Shown here one piece after another: positions 1 to 10,310 of a DNA stretch of 64,000 nt. This DNA comes from Chrysemys picta bellii (Eukaryota; Chordata; Testudines; Emydidae), in the NCBI RefSeq assembly GCF_011386835.1, contig NC_088795.1:15853441-15917440 (forward strand), read 5' to 3'. The notes under the pieces were generated by a model. The model was not told the origin of the DNA. It saw nothing but the letters and a program-made list of their open reading frames with translations, and searched no databases. A program made the translations under genes and the position numbers. The number at the start of each line of letters is the position of its first letter. The stretch's first letter is position 1.

Positions 1-683
1 GAGTGAGAACCATTGATAAGGATAAGCAGTTGAAATGTTCTAACTTTTGCTTACAGTGATCTGAGCATTTTCGTACTGTAGTGTTACATTTTCATGGTGC
101 TGTACAGACATTAATGAACCTCTTAGCATTATTCCAAACTGATATTTGATTTTGATGAGATACCAAACCTTTTCTCCCCTGCCCCTCAATCACATACAAT
201 ACAAATGGAACAGTTGCTCTATTGCATGATGCACTAGAAAATAGTGTGCACAAGCACGCCATGCCTGTTATTTATTAAACAATATTGCCTTATCTGCACT
301 GATTTCCGAACTCATCAGTAACCTTTACACTCCTGGATGCACTGTAAACTGCATGAAGTCTGGAACACACTCTCATCCCCCAGGCTTTCAATTCCAGCTT
401 TGTGCAAACTGGAAATAAAGCAGCTGGTATTCTCTATTGCCTGCACATTTTAGGGTTTTAGGTTTCCTACATCATTACAAAAACCCACAGAACAACATGT
501 GTCTTAGTTTTTAAGACGGTTCTCTTCATTTTAAAATACATTATTTTTTAAAATGGAGGGACAAAAAAAAATCCAAAACTTGTTCTGACCGCAGTAGAGC
601 AACTGCAACTCTGGTGTCTAATGATTCCATTCACCCTTTATAGTAAGGTTCCATTTATACATAGTTTACAAATCAATAGATGT

Positions 684-850
684 TTTAGTAAATAATAATA
701 ATAATAATGGTCAGTTTCATTATCCCTTTTTATAGATGGGGAAATTGAGGCACGGAGAAGAGAACGGACTTGCCCAACATGCCCCGGCAGAGCCAGGAAT
801 AGTCTCCTGAGTCTCAGGGGATAGACAGTTCACTAGCCACTAGGCTACAA
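684..850 (-). repeat. MIR-like SINE relic
   Basis: The + strand reads like the reverse complement of a MIR core: 'tatagatggggaaattgagg', then a degenerate 'cttgcccaa' segment and 'ctagccactaggctac'. An (AAT)n stretch sits at its left edge near 692-707. Recognised by eye; boundaries approximate. Confidence 0.5.
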
Positions 851-1399
851 TGGTTAATCAATTGTTATAGAGGCCAAGAGTTTGTTTATAATCATTTGAC
901 ACATTCTACTGATGTGCTGATAAACATCTGTATCTTATGGCTGTAACAGGCTTATAACCTCGCTGCTCATGTATTAACCCTTTCCAAACTGTTTATAAAT
1001 GGAACATCACTATGAAGTGTGACTGTGATTCCTTTAGCTGTGTCCCCCATCTCTTATTATATTTCCTGAGGTGGCACCATTTCAGGTTTGTTTCTGGTAG
1101 CTCAGGCACTTGGTTTACCACTACATACTCATACCAAGGTCACACAGACATACCTAAACAAGCAATATTTTGGGTTGTCAAAGATCTGATATTACTTTTC
1201 TGGGTCTACTAGGCATTTGGCCAGAGGGTATTTGTTTGTTTGTTTTCCCACAGATTCAACAGCAACTGGATAATGTGTGTAAATATAACATGTAATGTGC
1301 ACTTTCTGAGTGGAGGTGAGATCTGATTATTCAGCTTAAATATTTACAGGGGAGGGTCTGTTCTCCCTGTGATGCATGCAGACTGCTCCCATTGGTGAT

Positions 1400-1490
1400 T
1401 GTTTTAGACTGTAAGCTCTGCATGGCAAGGACTGTCTGCTTTGTGTCCTGAACAGCACGGAGTTGCTCAGTGCCTAGCACCAGATCTATC
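1400..1490 (+). repeat. L2/MIR-type 3' tail relic
   Basis: The segment 'tagactgtaagctctgcatg', then 'aaggactgtctgctttgtgtcc' spacing and 'cagtgcctagcacc', follows the order of the shared 3' tail of L2/MIR families (gain of 'tgtaagctc', 'agggactgtct', 'gcctagcac'). Confidence 0.45.
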
Positions 1491-2399
1491 CTAGTGTTAA
1501 ATGGGAGTTTTATGCATATGTTTATGGAAGCTGAGAGGTGGAAAGCGGCAGTAGAGCCAGCTGATTTCACACAACACTGTGTAATAATAGAGCCTGGCAT
1601 CCCTCCTGTGTAATGTTCACAAAATAAATACAGGAACTACCCCCAGCAGATTAATTATGACAACCTCACAATAGTGACTTGCCTATGGAAAATTAAAATG
1701 CCTGCAAAATTTGGGGTGTTCCTTCATCTCACTTTGATTGTCAATATCCGATCTGTTAGACGTACACTTAAAATGGAAGTGTTGAAGCTTTGGATTTGTG
1801 ACTTAATCATTTTATTCACAATTGTCAGCCGTGTTTTATATATGTTGATTAAAGAACATGGGTGGTATTACATTTCATTCAGATATGTAGCACCCACATA
1901 GTCTCAGCTTCTGCAGTTTGCTTGTTAATGCGTTATAAATCCTACTGTACTTTTTAAAGTGTTGAAATTAGTACAAATAAAACCTTGGAAGTTCATTTTC
2001 TCTTGTGTATTATGGTGCTGTATAAATAAAAACAGAGCCAAGGTGCAATGTTACAGTTTTCCATATTTGTACAACTGTTTTAACCAGACGACACGGGGGA
2101 CGTTATATATTTTTGCTCCTGAGAAATAATAATGTTGAGACAGGCTTACGTATGACTGCATTTTTCTGACCTTGTGTGTGCATATGTTTTGATATCCTTC
2201 ACTTATTTTACTGTGCATTGCACCCCCCCCCCCATGAAGACCGTCTGATATGATCTGAATATATCATTTGTGGTGCTGTCAACCTGTTTTCTTGACTCTC
2301 ATTATAATTTATGTATTTTGAATATCACTCTATTTGTTATGGAGTTAATGTTTTTTTTTTCCATGCAGTACAACATGTCACAATACAATTTTTTTTGCT

Positions 2400-2405
2400 A
2401 ATAAA
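2400..2405 (+). terminator. Candidate poly(A) signal AATAAA
   Basis: AATAAA followed within 30 bp by a T/GT-rich stretch ('cattttggttactttttga'). It is the last of three hexamers in the first 2.4 kb and the best candidate for the end of an upstream transcript. Confidence 0.35.
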
Positions 2406-2914
2406 CAACATTTTGGTTACTTTTTGATACAAGCTTTCAATTTGTTTAATTCTTCATGACACACATGAAGCTCCCAAATCACTCTGGAGTCAGTGCTTTG
2501 AAGAAAGAAGTCTTAGAGTTGGACACACACAGTGTTATCCAAAAGTTCAGTTATACCCTAATTATTTCCCATTAAATTAGCAATCAGGTTATGGTTGTTC
2601 AACATTAAATTAAAAATAATTACCTCATATCTAGCTAAACTCCAAAGGCTATCAATGTCTCCTCAGTCATTTTACAAGAACTATTTAGAAACAGACTTCA
2701 GGAATTTAGGCGGGGTTACTCACCTCCACAGATTACTACTTCCTCGTCCCAATCTGTGAATCCCAGACAAGAGACTGATTCCTGGACAGTCCCACTATGT
2801 CTTACTTTCTTTTCCATTTAAAATTCTTCTCAAAATTTTGTTTCTTTTTTAATATTGAAATCTGGGATTTTTTCCTTCCAACATCCTTTCTTTCTTCTCT
2901 TATCTATATTTTTA

Positions 2915-3300
2915 TAGACTTTAAGGTCAAAAGGGATCATCATCATAATCTGACCACTCTCACATTGCAGGCCACAGAACCTCACCCACTCACTCCTGTG
3001 ATAGACCCCTAACCTCTAGCTGAGTTACTGAAGTCCTCAAATCATAGTTTAAAGACTTCAAGTTACAGAGAATCCATCATTTACACTAGTTTAAACCTGC
3101 AAGTGACCCATGCCCCATGCTGCAGAGGAAGGCGAAAAACCCTCAGGGTCTCTGCCAATCTGACCCAGGGGAAAATTCCTTCCCGACCCCAAATTTGATG
3201 ATCAGTTAGACGCTGAGCATGTGGACAAGTCCCACCAGCCAGACACCTGGGAAAAAATGCTCTGTAGTAAATCAGAGCCCTCCCTATCTAGTGTCCCATC
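2915..3300 (-). repeat. CR1 LINE 3' region fragment
   Basis: The + strand shows the antisense CR1 signature: 'gactttaaggtcaaaaggga', 'aggccacagaacctcaccca', 'gcagaggaaggcgaaaaacc', 'ggaaaattccttcccgaccc' and 'accagccagacacctgg'. The element therefore lies on the minus strand. It is moderately diverged and without coding capacity. Confidence 0.75.
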
Positions 3301-3469
3301 ACTTTTCTTTTCATTTTCTTCTTTCCACAGAAAAACTATGACTGCCACTTAAAATTCCAGCCATTACACATATCATTTATCACCATTTCCTGAAAAAAAG
3401 CTAAACGCCGCAAGTTGGGTGTAACAGGGAAATCTCAATCCTCCTCATTGAAATGAATGTTTCTCCTAA

Positions 3470-3677
3470 GGGCTTGTCTACAGTACCGTGTGGGGTCGAT
3501 CTAAGATACACAACTTCAGCTACGTGAATAGCATAGCTGAAGTCGATGTACTTAGATCTACTTACTGCGGTGTCTTCACTGCAGTAAGTCGACAGCTGAT
3601 GCTCTCCCGTTGACTCCACTTGCTCTCCTCGTTCTGGTGGAGTACCAGAGTCGACGGGCAAGCACTCATCAGTTGAT
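3470..3677 (+). mobile_element. Truncated MITE, left half (TIR 'gggcttgtctaca')
   Basis: It begins with the terminal motif 'gggcttgtctaca' and has an internal foldback: 'aacttcagctacgtg' then 'catagctgaagtcgatg'. It is related in layout to the 286-bp MITEs at 46984 and 57723 but more diverged. The right half is missing; the Penelope foldback begins at about 3682, so the MITE was probably cut by that insertion. Confidence 0.6.
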
Positions 3678-3681
3678 GAGT

Positions 3682-4352
3682 TGTTCTCCAACTGGTTTTT
3701 GAATGTTATAATTCTTGACGTCTGATTTGTGTCCATTTATTCTTTTCTGTAGAGACTGTCCGGTACATTATACATTGGCCAAACTGGACAGTCTCTACGT
3801 AAAAGAATAAATGGACACAAATCAGATGTCGAGAATTATAACATTAAAAACCCTGTTGGAGAACACTTCCATCTCCCTGGCCACTCGATTACAGATCTAA
3901 AAGTCACAATATTACAACAAAAAAACTTCAAAAAAAGACTCCAGCGAGAAACTGCTGAATTGGAATTAATTTGCAAATTGGATACCATTAAATTAGGCTT
4001 GAATAAAGACTGGGAATGGATGGACCATTACACAAAGTAAAACTATTTCCCCGTGCTTATTCCCCCCCCACAGTTCCTCATATCTCCTTGTCAATTGCTG
4101 GAAATGGGCCATTTTCATTACCACTACAAACAGTTCTTTTTCTCTCCTGCTGATAAAAGCTCACCTTAACTGATCACTCTCCTTATAGTGTGTATGGTAA
4201 CACCCATTGTTTCATGTTCTCTGTGTACATATATATCTTCCTACTGTATTTTCCACTACCTGCATCTGATGAAGTGGGCTGTAGCCCACGAAAGCTTATG
4301 TTCAAATAAATTTGTTAGTCTCTAAAGTGCCACAAGTACTCCTATTCTTTTC
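3682..4352 (+). mobile_element. Penelope-like retroelement, 3' end with inverted 5' arm
   Basis: The right part (3762-4352) is the + strand 3' end of a Penelope-like element: a GIY-YIG remnant ending at the stop at 4038-4040, then a 3' UTR ending in a tail with 'gatgaagtgggctgtagccc' and 'acgaaagcttatg'. The left part (3682-3761) is an inverted copy of 3786-3864, about 80 bp with about five differences, separated by a 24-bp spacer. Inverted or tandem partial copies at the 5' end are known for Penelope elements. A second copy of the same family at 59367-59777 shares the C-terminal coding end and the tail, which supports the assignment. Confidence 0.75.
3762..4040 (+). pseudogene. GIY-YIG endonuclease C-terminal fragment of a Penelope-like element
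   Basis: An open 92-codon stretch (no start codon) ends in TAA. Near its N-terminus is L-Y-I-G-Q-T-G-Q, matching the 'YIG' half of the GIY-YIG nuclease core, followed by S-L-R-K-R-I-N-G-H with the conserved Arg and His spacing. It ends in K-L-G-L-N-K-D-W-E-W plus a short tail. The reverse transcriptase and the 'GIY' strand are absent, replaced on the left by an inverted fragment. This is a dead 5'-truncated copy rather than a host gene. Confidence 0.75.
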
Positions 4353-5699
4353 ACAAATAACAATTCTCCTCCTAAACAAGAGAGTGTAGATCAAAAGTTG
4401 TGCTACTTTTTTCTCTTAAATTTCTTAGAATTTTTAAAAATGTTACTACTATTCCTTCTCTCAGTAGGTTTTCCTTTTTTCATATTTGGCTTTCCTTTTA
4501 TCCATTCTTTTTCTTTCCTTCTTGCTTCCTCTTCAGTCTCTTTTTCTTTTGATTTCATTGACTTACAAAATATGGCTACTGGTGTCATTGCCTGGCAAGT
4601 CACTCCACACCAGATACCGAACCAAACCATCTCACCTCTGCAGGGATGCTGAACTCCGCAAGTTGGAGCAAACGGAGGAATTCACTCATCCTTTTGAACT
4701 GACTAGCTCACCTAGGAAAGTAAAGAAGCTTGACAAGCATTAAAATTCCCAGTGCAAACTGCAATAATCTCTATCAGATCCCTTCAACTGGTCTCTAGCA
4801 ATTTCAACTCTTCTTTCTTTCCTTTCATTTCATTGCTGTACTGCTTCAGAATTAGATCCATCAGACACTTTCCTCCACTGCCAAACTTAGTATTGAACTG
4901 AAACTTGTAATAGCCGTTTGGAAAGTGCTAAATGAAATTTTCACTTGGATGATGTGGCCTCCCATCTTCCCTTCCAGCTGCCTCAATCCTTCCCTGATAA
5001 TTGATCCAACTGCACCCACCACACAAGAAATCACTTATTCAGAAGAGCCAGATTTTCATCACAACTTGTCATAAGTAATGACAGAAGCAAAGCAGTTGTA
5101 TCACTATATGTGTAATGAATATGCACATGCTGTGTCCAAACTAAACTATCTTGCTCGCTCTCTCATCCAATATCCAAATATTTATTTCACTGTCAGAAAC
5201 ACAAGACCCTTCATAATAAATCTGATTAAACAAATGTCAAATCGGGTGACGTCCCTATGGAGGGAGGAACAGACACAGTCACCTGCCAAGCTTTGTGTTT
5301 TAATCTGGAAAGCCTCCCTTTGACTCCTGTGTGGGAAACGTACCCTATTTCATTCTTAACTGACCTCTGAATTTTGCCAGGTGTCCTTCATAGGGCCAGC
5401 CACAGTCTCCTGACACAGACCTAATTGTTAAATCATGATTTTCCATCCAGGCACAACAGTGTAAACACAAATTATTATTTTACAAAATATGACCTGGACA
5501 CTGTACAGCCAAAAATGCATCTGCAGAAACTTTTAAAGAATTGGGTCTCTTTCAGGTGTTTCAAATTGGATGCCCAAACACTCATGCACCCAGAATCACC
5601 AGTTTCTTCTGAAAATTTTGGTCAATATATTTTGAGAACTTTCTCTTTCATAACATTCCCTCTGCCAATCCCCAGTATAGGAGGTTAGTAAGCATTAAC
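4353..5699. other. Intergenic, no recognised gene
   Basis: Short open frames on both strands lack family motifs, and the sequence is AT-rich with pyrimidine-rich stretches (4400-4560). No known repeat was recognised by eye, though part could belong to the retroelement remnant suggested at 5700-6130. Confidence 0.5.
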
Positions 5700-6130
5700 A
5701 ATCTGAGGAGAGAAAAAAAGACCACAGAAGGTATCACCTCAGAAGTGAATCTTTGATCTTCTGAGCAGGGACTATAGCAAGTCTGAATTTCTCAGGTGCA
5801 AAGTGAGTTAATCCTATCCTAAAGTGCACACAAGCAAACCCTCACAACAGTGCTTGAAGCCACCAGTCCCCGTAACCCATAGGAAAAATTTCATCAAATG
5901 GCTGCTTCAACACCTCACAGCTAGCATCGCCTTCCAAAGATTAAATCTCTCTTGAAGCAGACAAACAAGAGCCCATCTGGAATCCAAAAAAGCCTCTAAA
6001 AATGTCAGAAGCTGAGCAGGATTCAGAACTGACTTTTCTGCTTTCACCCCCAACACCAAATCACTGAAGACCGCGTGCAATATTTTCAAGCACAGTTTGA
6101 TCAGATCATATTCTTTCAAGCAAGACTTTG
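5700..6130 (-). pseudogene. Possible DIRS-like retroelement RT/RNase H remnant
   Basis: The minus strand frame at 6119-5907 contains E-K-S-V-L-N-P-A-Q-L-L-T-F-L-E-A-F-L-D-S followed by a charged R-F segment. This resembles the 'KS.L.P.Q.l.FLG..lDS' and 'R' spacing seen after the RT core of DIRS-type (tyrosine-recombinase) retrotransposons. Downstream frames are broken by stops and shifts. I see no YxDD catalytic motif and no recombinase, so this is a weak call from one motif run. A protein search against Repbase DIRS/Ngaro pol would settle it. Confidence 0.3.
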
Positions 6131-7628
6131 TTTAAAGGTACATCTGTAAAGTCTAACAATGAAAGTGTGCAGCCACCACTGTCAGACACTTAGTGAACCT
6201 CCTTGACAATCTCAGCAACCCAGAACGGTGCACATTGTACTGTCTTAGCTAGACCTGACCCTGCAGTATTTCCTGTGCGTTTTCATTATCAAGATGTGGA
6301 ATTATGCATAGCAAAGATTAACAGATGAACAAAGGACACCAGGGTCTCGAGTGGTTTCAAACTCTACAAAGCTCCAGAATCTAAAAGGGAAGTTAGGATA
6401 GGGTGATGGAAAAAAATGCAACCCCGTCTTTAGGGACAGATGGCAGTGAAACAAAGTGAGCCCATCTCTCTCTCAGGTTCCAGATACTCTACATTAATAG
6501 AGAGGGCGACTCTTTTCTTTTCCCTTTGTTCAGGAATGTCAACTCACACAGGAGGCTTCGTTTGAACTGAGGAATAAAAAGGTATGTTCCCCTAAAATTG
6601 TTGTCATCTGACTCAGCTTATTCGTGAAAAGCTCTACGATACTCTGAAAACTGAATCATCTGGTGATGTAGAAGATGAAGAAAAGACTTCTGGAGACTGT
6701 TCCTTCTGTGAATGCCATTGTTCCTCCCTCAGCAAATGAATTCTGTGGAATCCTTACGAAGGGCAGAAGTTTCATTCTCTATCCTTCAACAGGCTCACAC
6801 TCAGTGACCATCCATTCCTCCAACAATTTCCAAAAGGAAAACATCACCCATGGAAGAAGAGGCCAAAAAATCATTGCCCAAGAGGGTCAAAAATACAAAG
6901 ATCTGTCAACCAGCTATAACATATCTATCTCCCCATTTTTCTACTTTCCTGATTGTTTACATTGTGCTCATCACCATATTAGCTTACCACTTCTGGTATT
7001 AAAATTATTTAAATAGTGCTGTCGATGAGCTATAAGATCTCAAATATACTCAGTCTCCGACTTTTCCTGGTTCACTGGTCTGCAGGGTTCAAAATGCTAT
7101 GGTAATACCACTTGACACAAACAATGGTATCAGAAAGATTGTTACACACCATATGCATAGTGAATGGGCAGTTTCAGTGTCCAAGCCAAGTTATTTCTTC
7201 CCCTGCTCCAGTTATACCTTGCTTGCTTTCTTCCAAGTCCAATATCTCTGCAAAATATTATTTCAGAACCAGAAATTCAAGTACCTAAATGATTAAACAG
7301 AAGCCAAATGGGCAGCAGATATCAACAGTCAGGGGCTGATTGAAAGCCCACTGAAGTCTATGACAAAAATTTCTTGGAAAGAAATTCATTTCCCAAAGTT
7401 ACTGGTCAGTGCCGCCACTGTCAAGACATGAATAAAGGTGACTATTTAAGAGGTTATTGGATTATACTTCTGTCACTTGGGACCCATAACCTGGATGTCA
7501 TCTTCAACTCTAGGTATCCAGACATCCAGAGTATGTCTAAATGTTGCAGATGTTTTTTATTTTATTTTTTTGCAGAACACCTCTAAGACATGGCCTTTTC
7601 TATCCATCCACACAGCTAAAACTTATCC
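6131..7628. other. Intergenic, no recognised gene or repeat
   Basis: Only short open frames are present (longest 6675-7016, 113 codons). They show no domain motif, no splice context and no start context of note. Nothing recognised. Confidence 0.5.
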
Positions 7629-7690
7629 AGGCTCTCATCCCCTCATGACTTGATTACTGCAACATCCTTTTCTCTGGCATGGTGGGATGA
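7629..7690 (+). repeat. L2-like LINE fragment, left piece
   Basis: The segment 'cttgattactgcaacatcct' with 'ctctggcatgg' resembles the 'gactactgcaacctcct' region of the LINE that resumes at about 8665. The two pieces appear to be one element split by about 1 kb of inserted DNA. Confidence 0.4.
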
Positions 7691-8664
7691 TCTCCTGGGG
7701 TACCCACAATTGTGAGTTACTGTGTTACCGCTCTCAGCCTCAGCAAGTGAGAGCTTTGCCACTGCTAAGCTACAAGTCAGTTCCCTGACACACCTACTTG
7801 TCCAAACCTCGCGTAGCAGGTAACAATTAGTAAATCCCAAATCCTAAATTCCTCAGAGAAATCTTTCTGCCATGCACAGCTCCTTCTTACTGTAACAGTC
7901 ACAAAACCTTATCAAATTTGTTGCTCTGTTGAAGAGACAGTACACAGCAGCTTATTACCTTACCTGGGGTTAACAAACACTCTATCTCAATCAAAGCACT
8001 GAGTTGGTTATAGTAAAAGTAAATTTCATTAAAAAGACATAGGTTTAAGTGATATCAAGCATAAGGAAGAATGATAGACATGGGTACAAGCCAACAAAAA
8101 TAAGAATGTTTCTAAGACTTCAATATAACTTTGTCCTTTGTTCAAAGATGTTTTTCTTACCATTTGTCCAACATGGCTGACCAGTTTTTAGCCAGGATCC
8201 TTCACAGAGCTCAAAGTCCTTGGTTTCTTTGTTTCCTCATGTGAAGTATAACTTAGGAGTTGGCACCTCCTTTCATGATAGCCCAGTAAACCTTTGAATT
8301 GTATTCTCTTGAAGGGTATCCCCATATAAAGTTCCTTTCCCCTGCCGGGTGTAGACACCTTGCTGGTTCCTCCTCCGCTGATTATTTTTACAATGCTAAT
8401 GATCTGTTCCTGCAACCTCTGATACAAATGAATAGCCTATTGAACTTATCCACACATGGTCTGAGATGTTGGCCTCTTTTCTTTGTCTGGAGAAAACTTA
8501 TTTATTAATTCCCTCTAATCTGTCTGGTTCAAATACATTTTAGTCACGTATTTACAGCACATCTGTGAAGTTCTTTGTGGTTAACTTTACATGCATCACA
8601 CAAGAATATTAATGATTAGTGAGTTATTAGTTTTCCAGTGAGATGTTACATGCCACTTTTTGGG
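7691..8664. mobile_element. Candidate insertion splitting an L2-like LINE
   Basis: About 1 kb lies between two collinear pieces of an L2-like LINE. A 4-bp CATG occurs at both junctions (left near 7679-7682, right near 8672-8675), compatible with a short target duplication of an LTR element, but clear TG...CA ends were not found. No coding region is visible. The insertion is inferred from the broken LINE, not from recognising the inserted family. Confidence 0.3.
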
Positions 8665-9135
8665 TATATATCATGACAACAGTGCACCATCTGGCACTAG
8701 GGTACTCTTAAGATCACACCTTGACTGCTCATATTTACTCAGATTGCTGCAGCAAAGATCATTTTTGTAGCCCATCACTTTGATCATGTCCTCTCTCTCT
8801 GTGTTCCTCTTCTGTCTGCCCCTTCTCTATTGCATCAACTATCTGCTGCCTATTTTCATTTTCAAGCTCCTTTGTGGCCTATCCCCACCTTTCCTATCAT
8901 CTCTCATTCACTATCAAAATGCTGACTCCAGCCTCCATCACCCACCTGTCACATTTTCAAACAAGCACCTTTATGCTTTCTCCCATGCAACCCCTCACGC
9001 TTGGGAGGAGCTCCCCATAAACATCCACAAAGATACTTCATTATCTTCCTTCAAATCCCTCCTTAAACACTCCTTTGCTCTAATGCCTACAAAAAACTTG
9101 ACAAGAGTTAAGTTGCTGGTGCCCTGATACCACTG
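8665..9135 (+). repeat. L2-like LINE 3' coding-end relic
   Basis: Typical elements include 'aagctcctttgtggcctatc', 'tttcctatcatctctcattc', 'tttatgctttctcccatgca' and 'cttgggaggagctccccata', followed by 'ctccttaaacactcctttgc'. I recognise this as a dispersed L2-like family of reptiles. Its 115-codon open frame (8780-9127) is the eroded C-terminus of the LINE ORF2 and not a host gene. Confidence 0.55.
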
Positions 9136-9189
9136 CCGATCAGGTGGGAAAAGGGCATTTTTTTTATTCCAATAGAAAAATCCCGACCA

Positions 9190-9415
9190 GCTCTAATCAT
9201 AGGTACTTATATGGCCCCCATTACCATGGTATCTGAACGCCTCGCAATCTTTAGTGTATTTATCCTCACAACACCTCTGTGAGGTAGGGAAGTGCTATAG
9301 CGAACCAAGGTACAAAGATAAGTGGTCCCACAGGAAGTCTGTGGCAGAACATGGAGTCCCAGGTTAGCACCCTAATTATAGGATCATCCTTCCTCAACTG
9401 TACATACTTCAAGCC
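9190..9415 (-). repeat. MIR-like SINE
   Basis: The + strand shows an antisense MIR-like run: 'acttatatggcccccattac', 'cctcacaacacctctgtgag', 'acaggaagtctgtggcagaa', then a decayed 'agtcccaggttagcacccta'. The central 'cccattttacag' part is missing. Confidence 0.5.
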
Positions 9416-10032
9416 CTCAATGCGCTTTTCTTCCTTTCAGGTCTCCTAAGCTACAGCCAGCGTGTTCTCTCAGAGACCATCGCTCTGGTTGTGTTGCCTT
9501 AATCTACCCACACAGTCAACAGCCCCCTTGAGTTTAGGTTGCCACATACACCTTCCTGGCACATACAATGTTGCCCGCCCATTTCCCCACAAAGTCATTA
9601 TTATCCATCCAGTGGCCTCTGTTCGGGTCCAATCCAGTCTGACACTTCTGGGCAGAGTGTCGCTGGTCCAGCCAGTATGCTGTTCTGGCTGCCTCTAAAA
9701 TGCGAGACAGTTGTTGGGTGTCAGCTGATGCTGGTGAGGCAGGAAAAGCCTCCCCTGTCCTGAAGGGATAACAGGTCCCGTGCCCTAGAGCAGGGAGTGT
9801 GAAACCTGGTGATGCTGGATTTGTCGGGACATAGGCAATGCCCAGCATCCCCCTCAGTGCTATGAGACTCCCGGTCAGTTTGGGAGAGGCAATGGGACTC
9901 TAGGTCTCCCCTTTCTGTCCTGTACTGCCCAACTGTCACTCCCAACTGCCATGGAATCTTAAGATACAAACATTCCATCTGACAGGTATCCAAACAGCAA
10001 GGTTAAGGCCCTGTTGGTGGTCTTTCCTCTTA
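9416..10032. other. Intergenic, no recognised gene
   Basis: Overlapping short open frames occur on both strands (about 75-104 codons), without motifs and mutually contradictory. No repeat was confidently recognised. Confidence 0.45.
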
Positions 10033-10045
10033 GTCACCCCATGGG

Positions 10046-10297
10046 GCCGGCTCCACCATTTTGCCGCCCAAGCGGCAAAAAAAACAACAACAACAAAAAA
10101 ACATGATCGGCAGCACTTCAGACGGAGCTCTACCGCCGCTGCTTCATCCTTCGGCAGCAATTCAGCGGCAGGCTCTTCCCTCTAAGAGGCACTGAGGGAC
10201 CCGCCGCTGAATTGCTACTGAAGAGCCGGATGTGCCGCCCCTTTCCATTAGCTGCCCCAAGCACCTGCTTGCTGCGCTGGTACCTGGAACCGGCCCT
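10046..10297. mobile_element. 252-bp GC-rich element flanked by 13-bp direct repeats
   Basis: The 13-mer GTCACCCCATGGG occurs at 10033-10045 and again at 10298-10310, exactly bounding the block. The ends are inverted relatives ('gccggctcca' on the left, 'tggaaccggc' on the right). Internally 'cagcaattcagcggcagg' is answered by 'cccgccgctgaattgc'. An A-rich tract lies at 10077-10102. The inverted ends suggest a non-autonomous DNA transposon. The long duplication is unusual for hAT (8 bp), so the family is unassigned. Confidence 0.55.
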
Positions 10298-10310
10298 GTC
10301 ACCCCATGGG

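Larger units (their letters stand above)
1..2430 (+). other. AT-rich non-coding block, possible 3' UTR of the upstream gene (FRAS1?)
   Basis: No convincing coding frame is present. The block is AT-rich and carries three AATAAA hexamers on the + strand (1976-1981, 2025-2030, 2400-2405); the last is followed by T/GT-rich sequence, as at a cleavage site. In human, FRAS1 lies directly upstream of ANXA3 on the same strand with a long 3' UTR, and the roughly 9.6 kb from 2.4 kb to the ANXA3 CpG promoter is compatible with that order. No FRAS1 coding exon is visible, so the identity is inferred from synteny alone. It could equally be intergenic DNA. Two old repeat relics (684-850 and about 1400-1490) lie inside. 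Confidence 0.3.

Noticed and set aside
3401..3736. 111-codon minus frame
   Set aside because: Its first part is the inverted arm of the Penelope foldback and the rest is the truncated MITE. Chimera of two repeats.
8780..9127. 115-codon + frame
   Set aside because: It is the decayed C-terminal end of an L2-like LINE, not a host gene.
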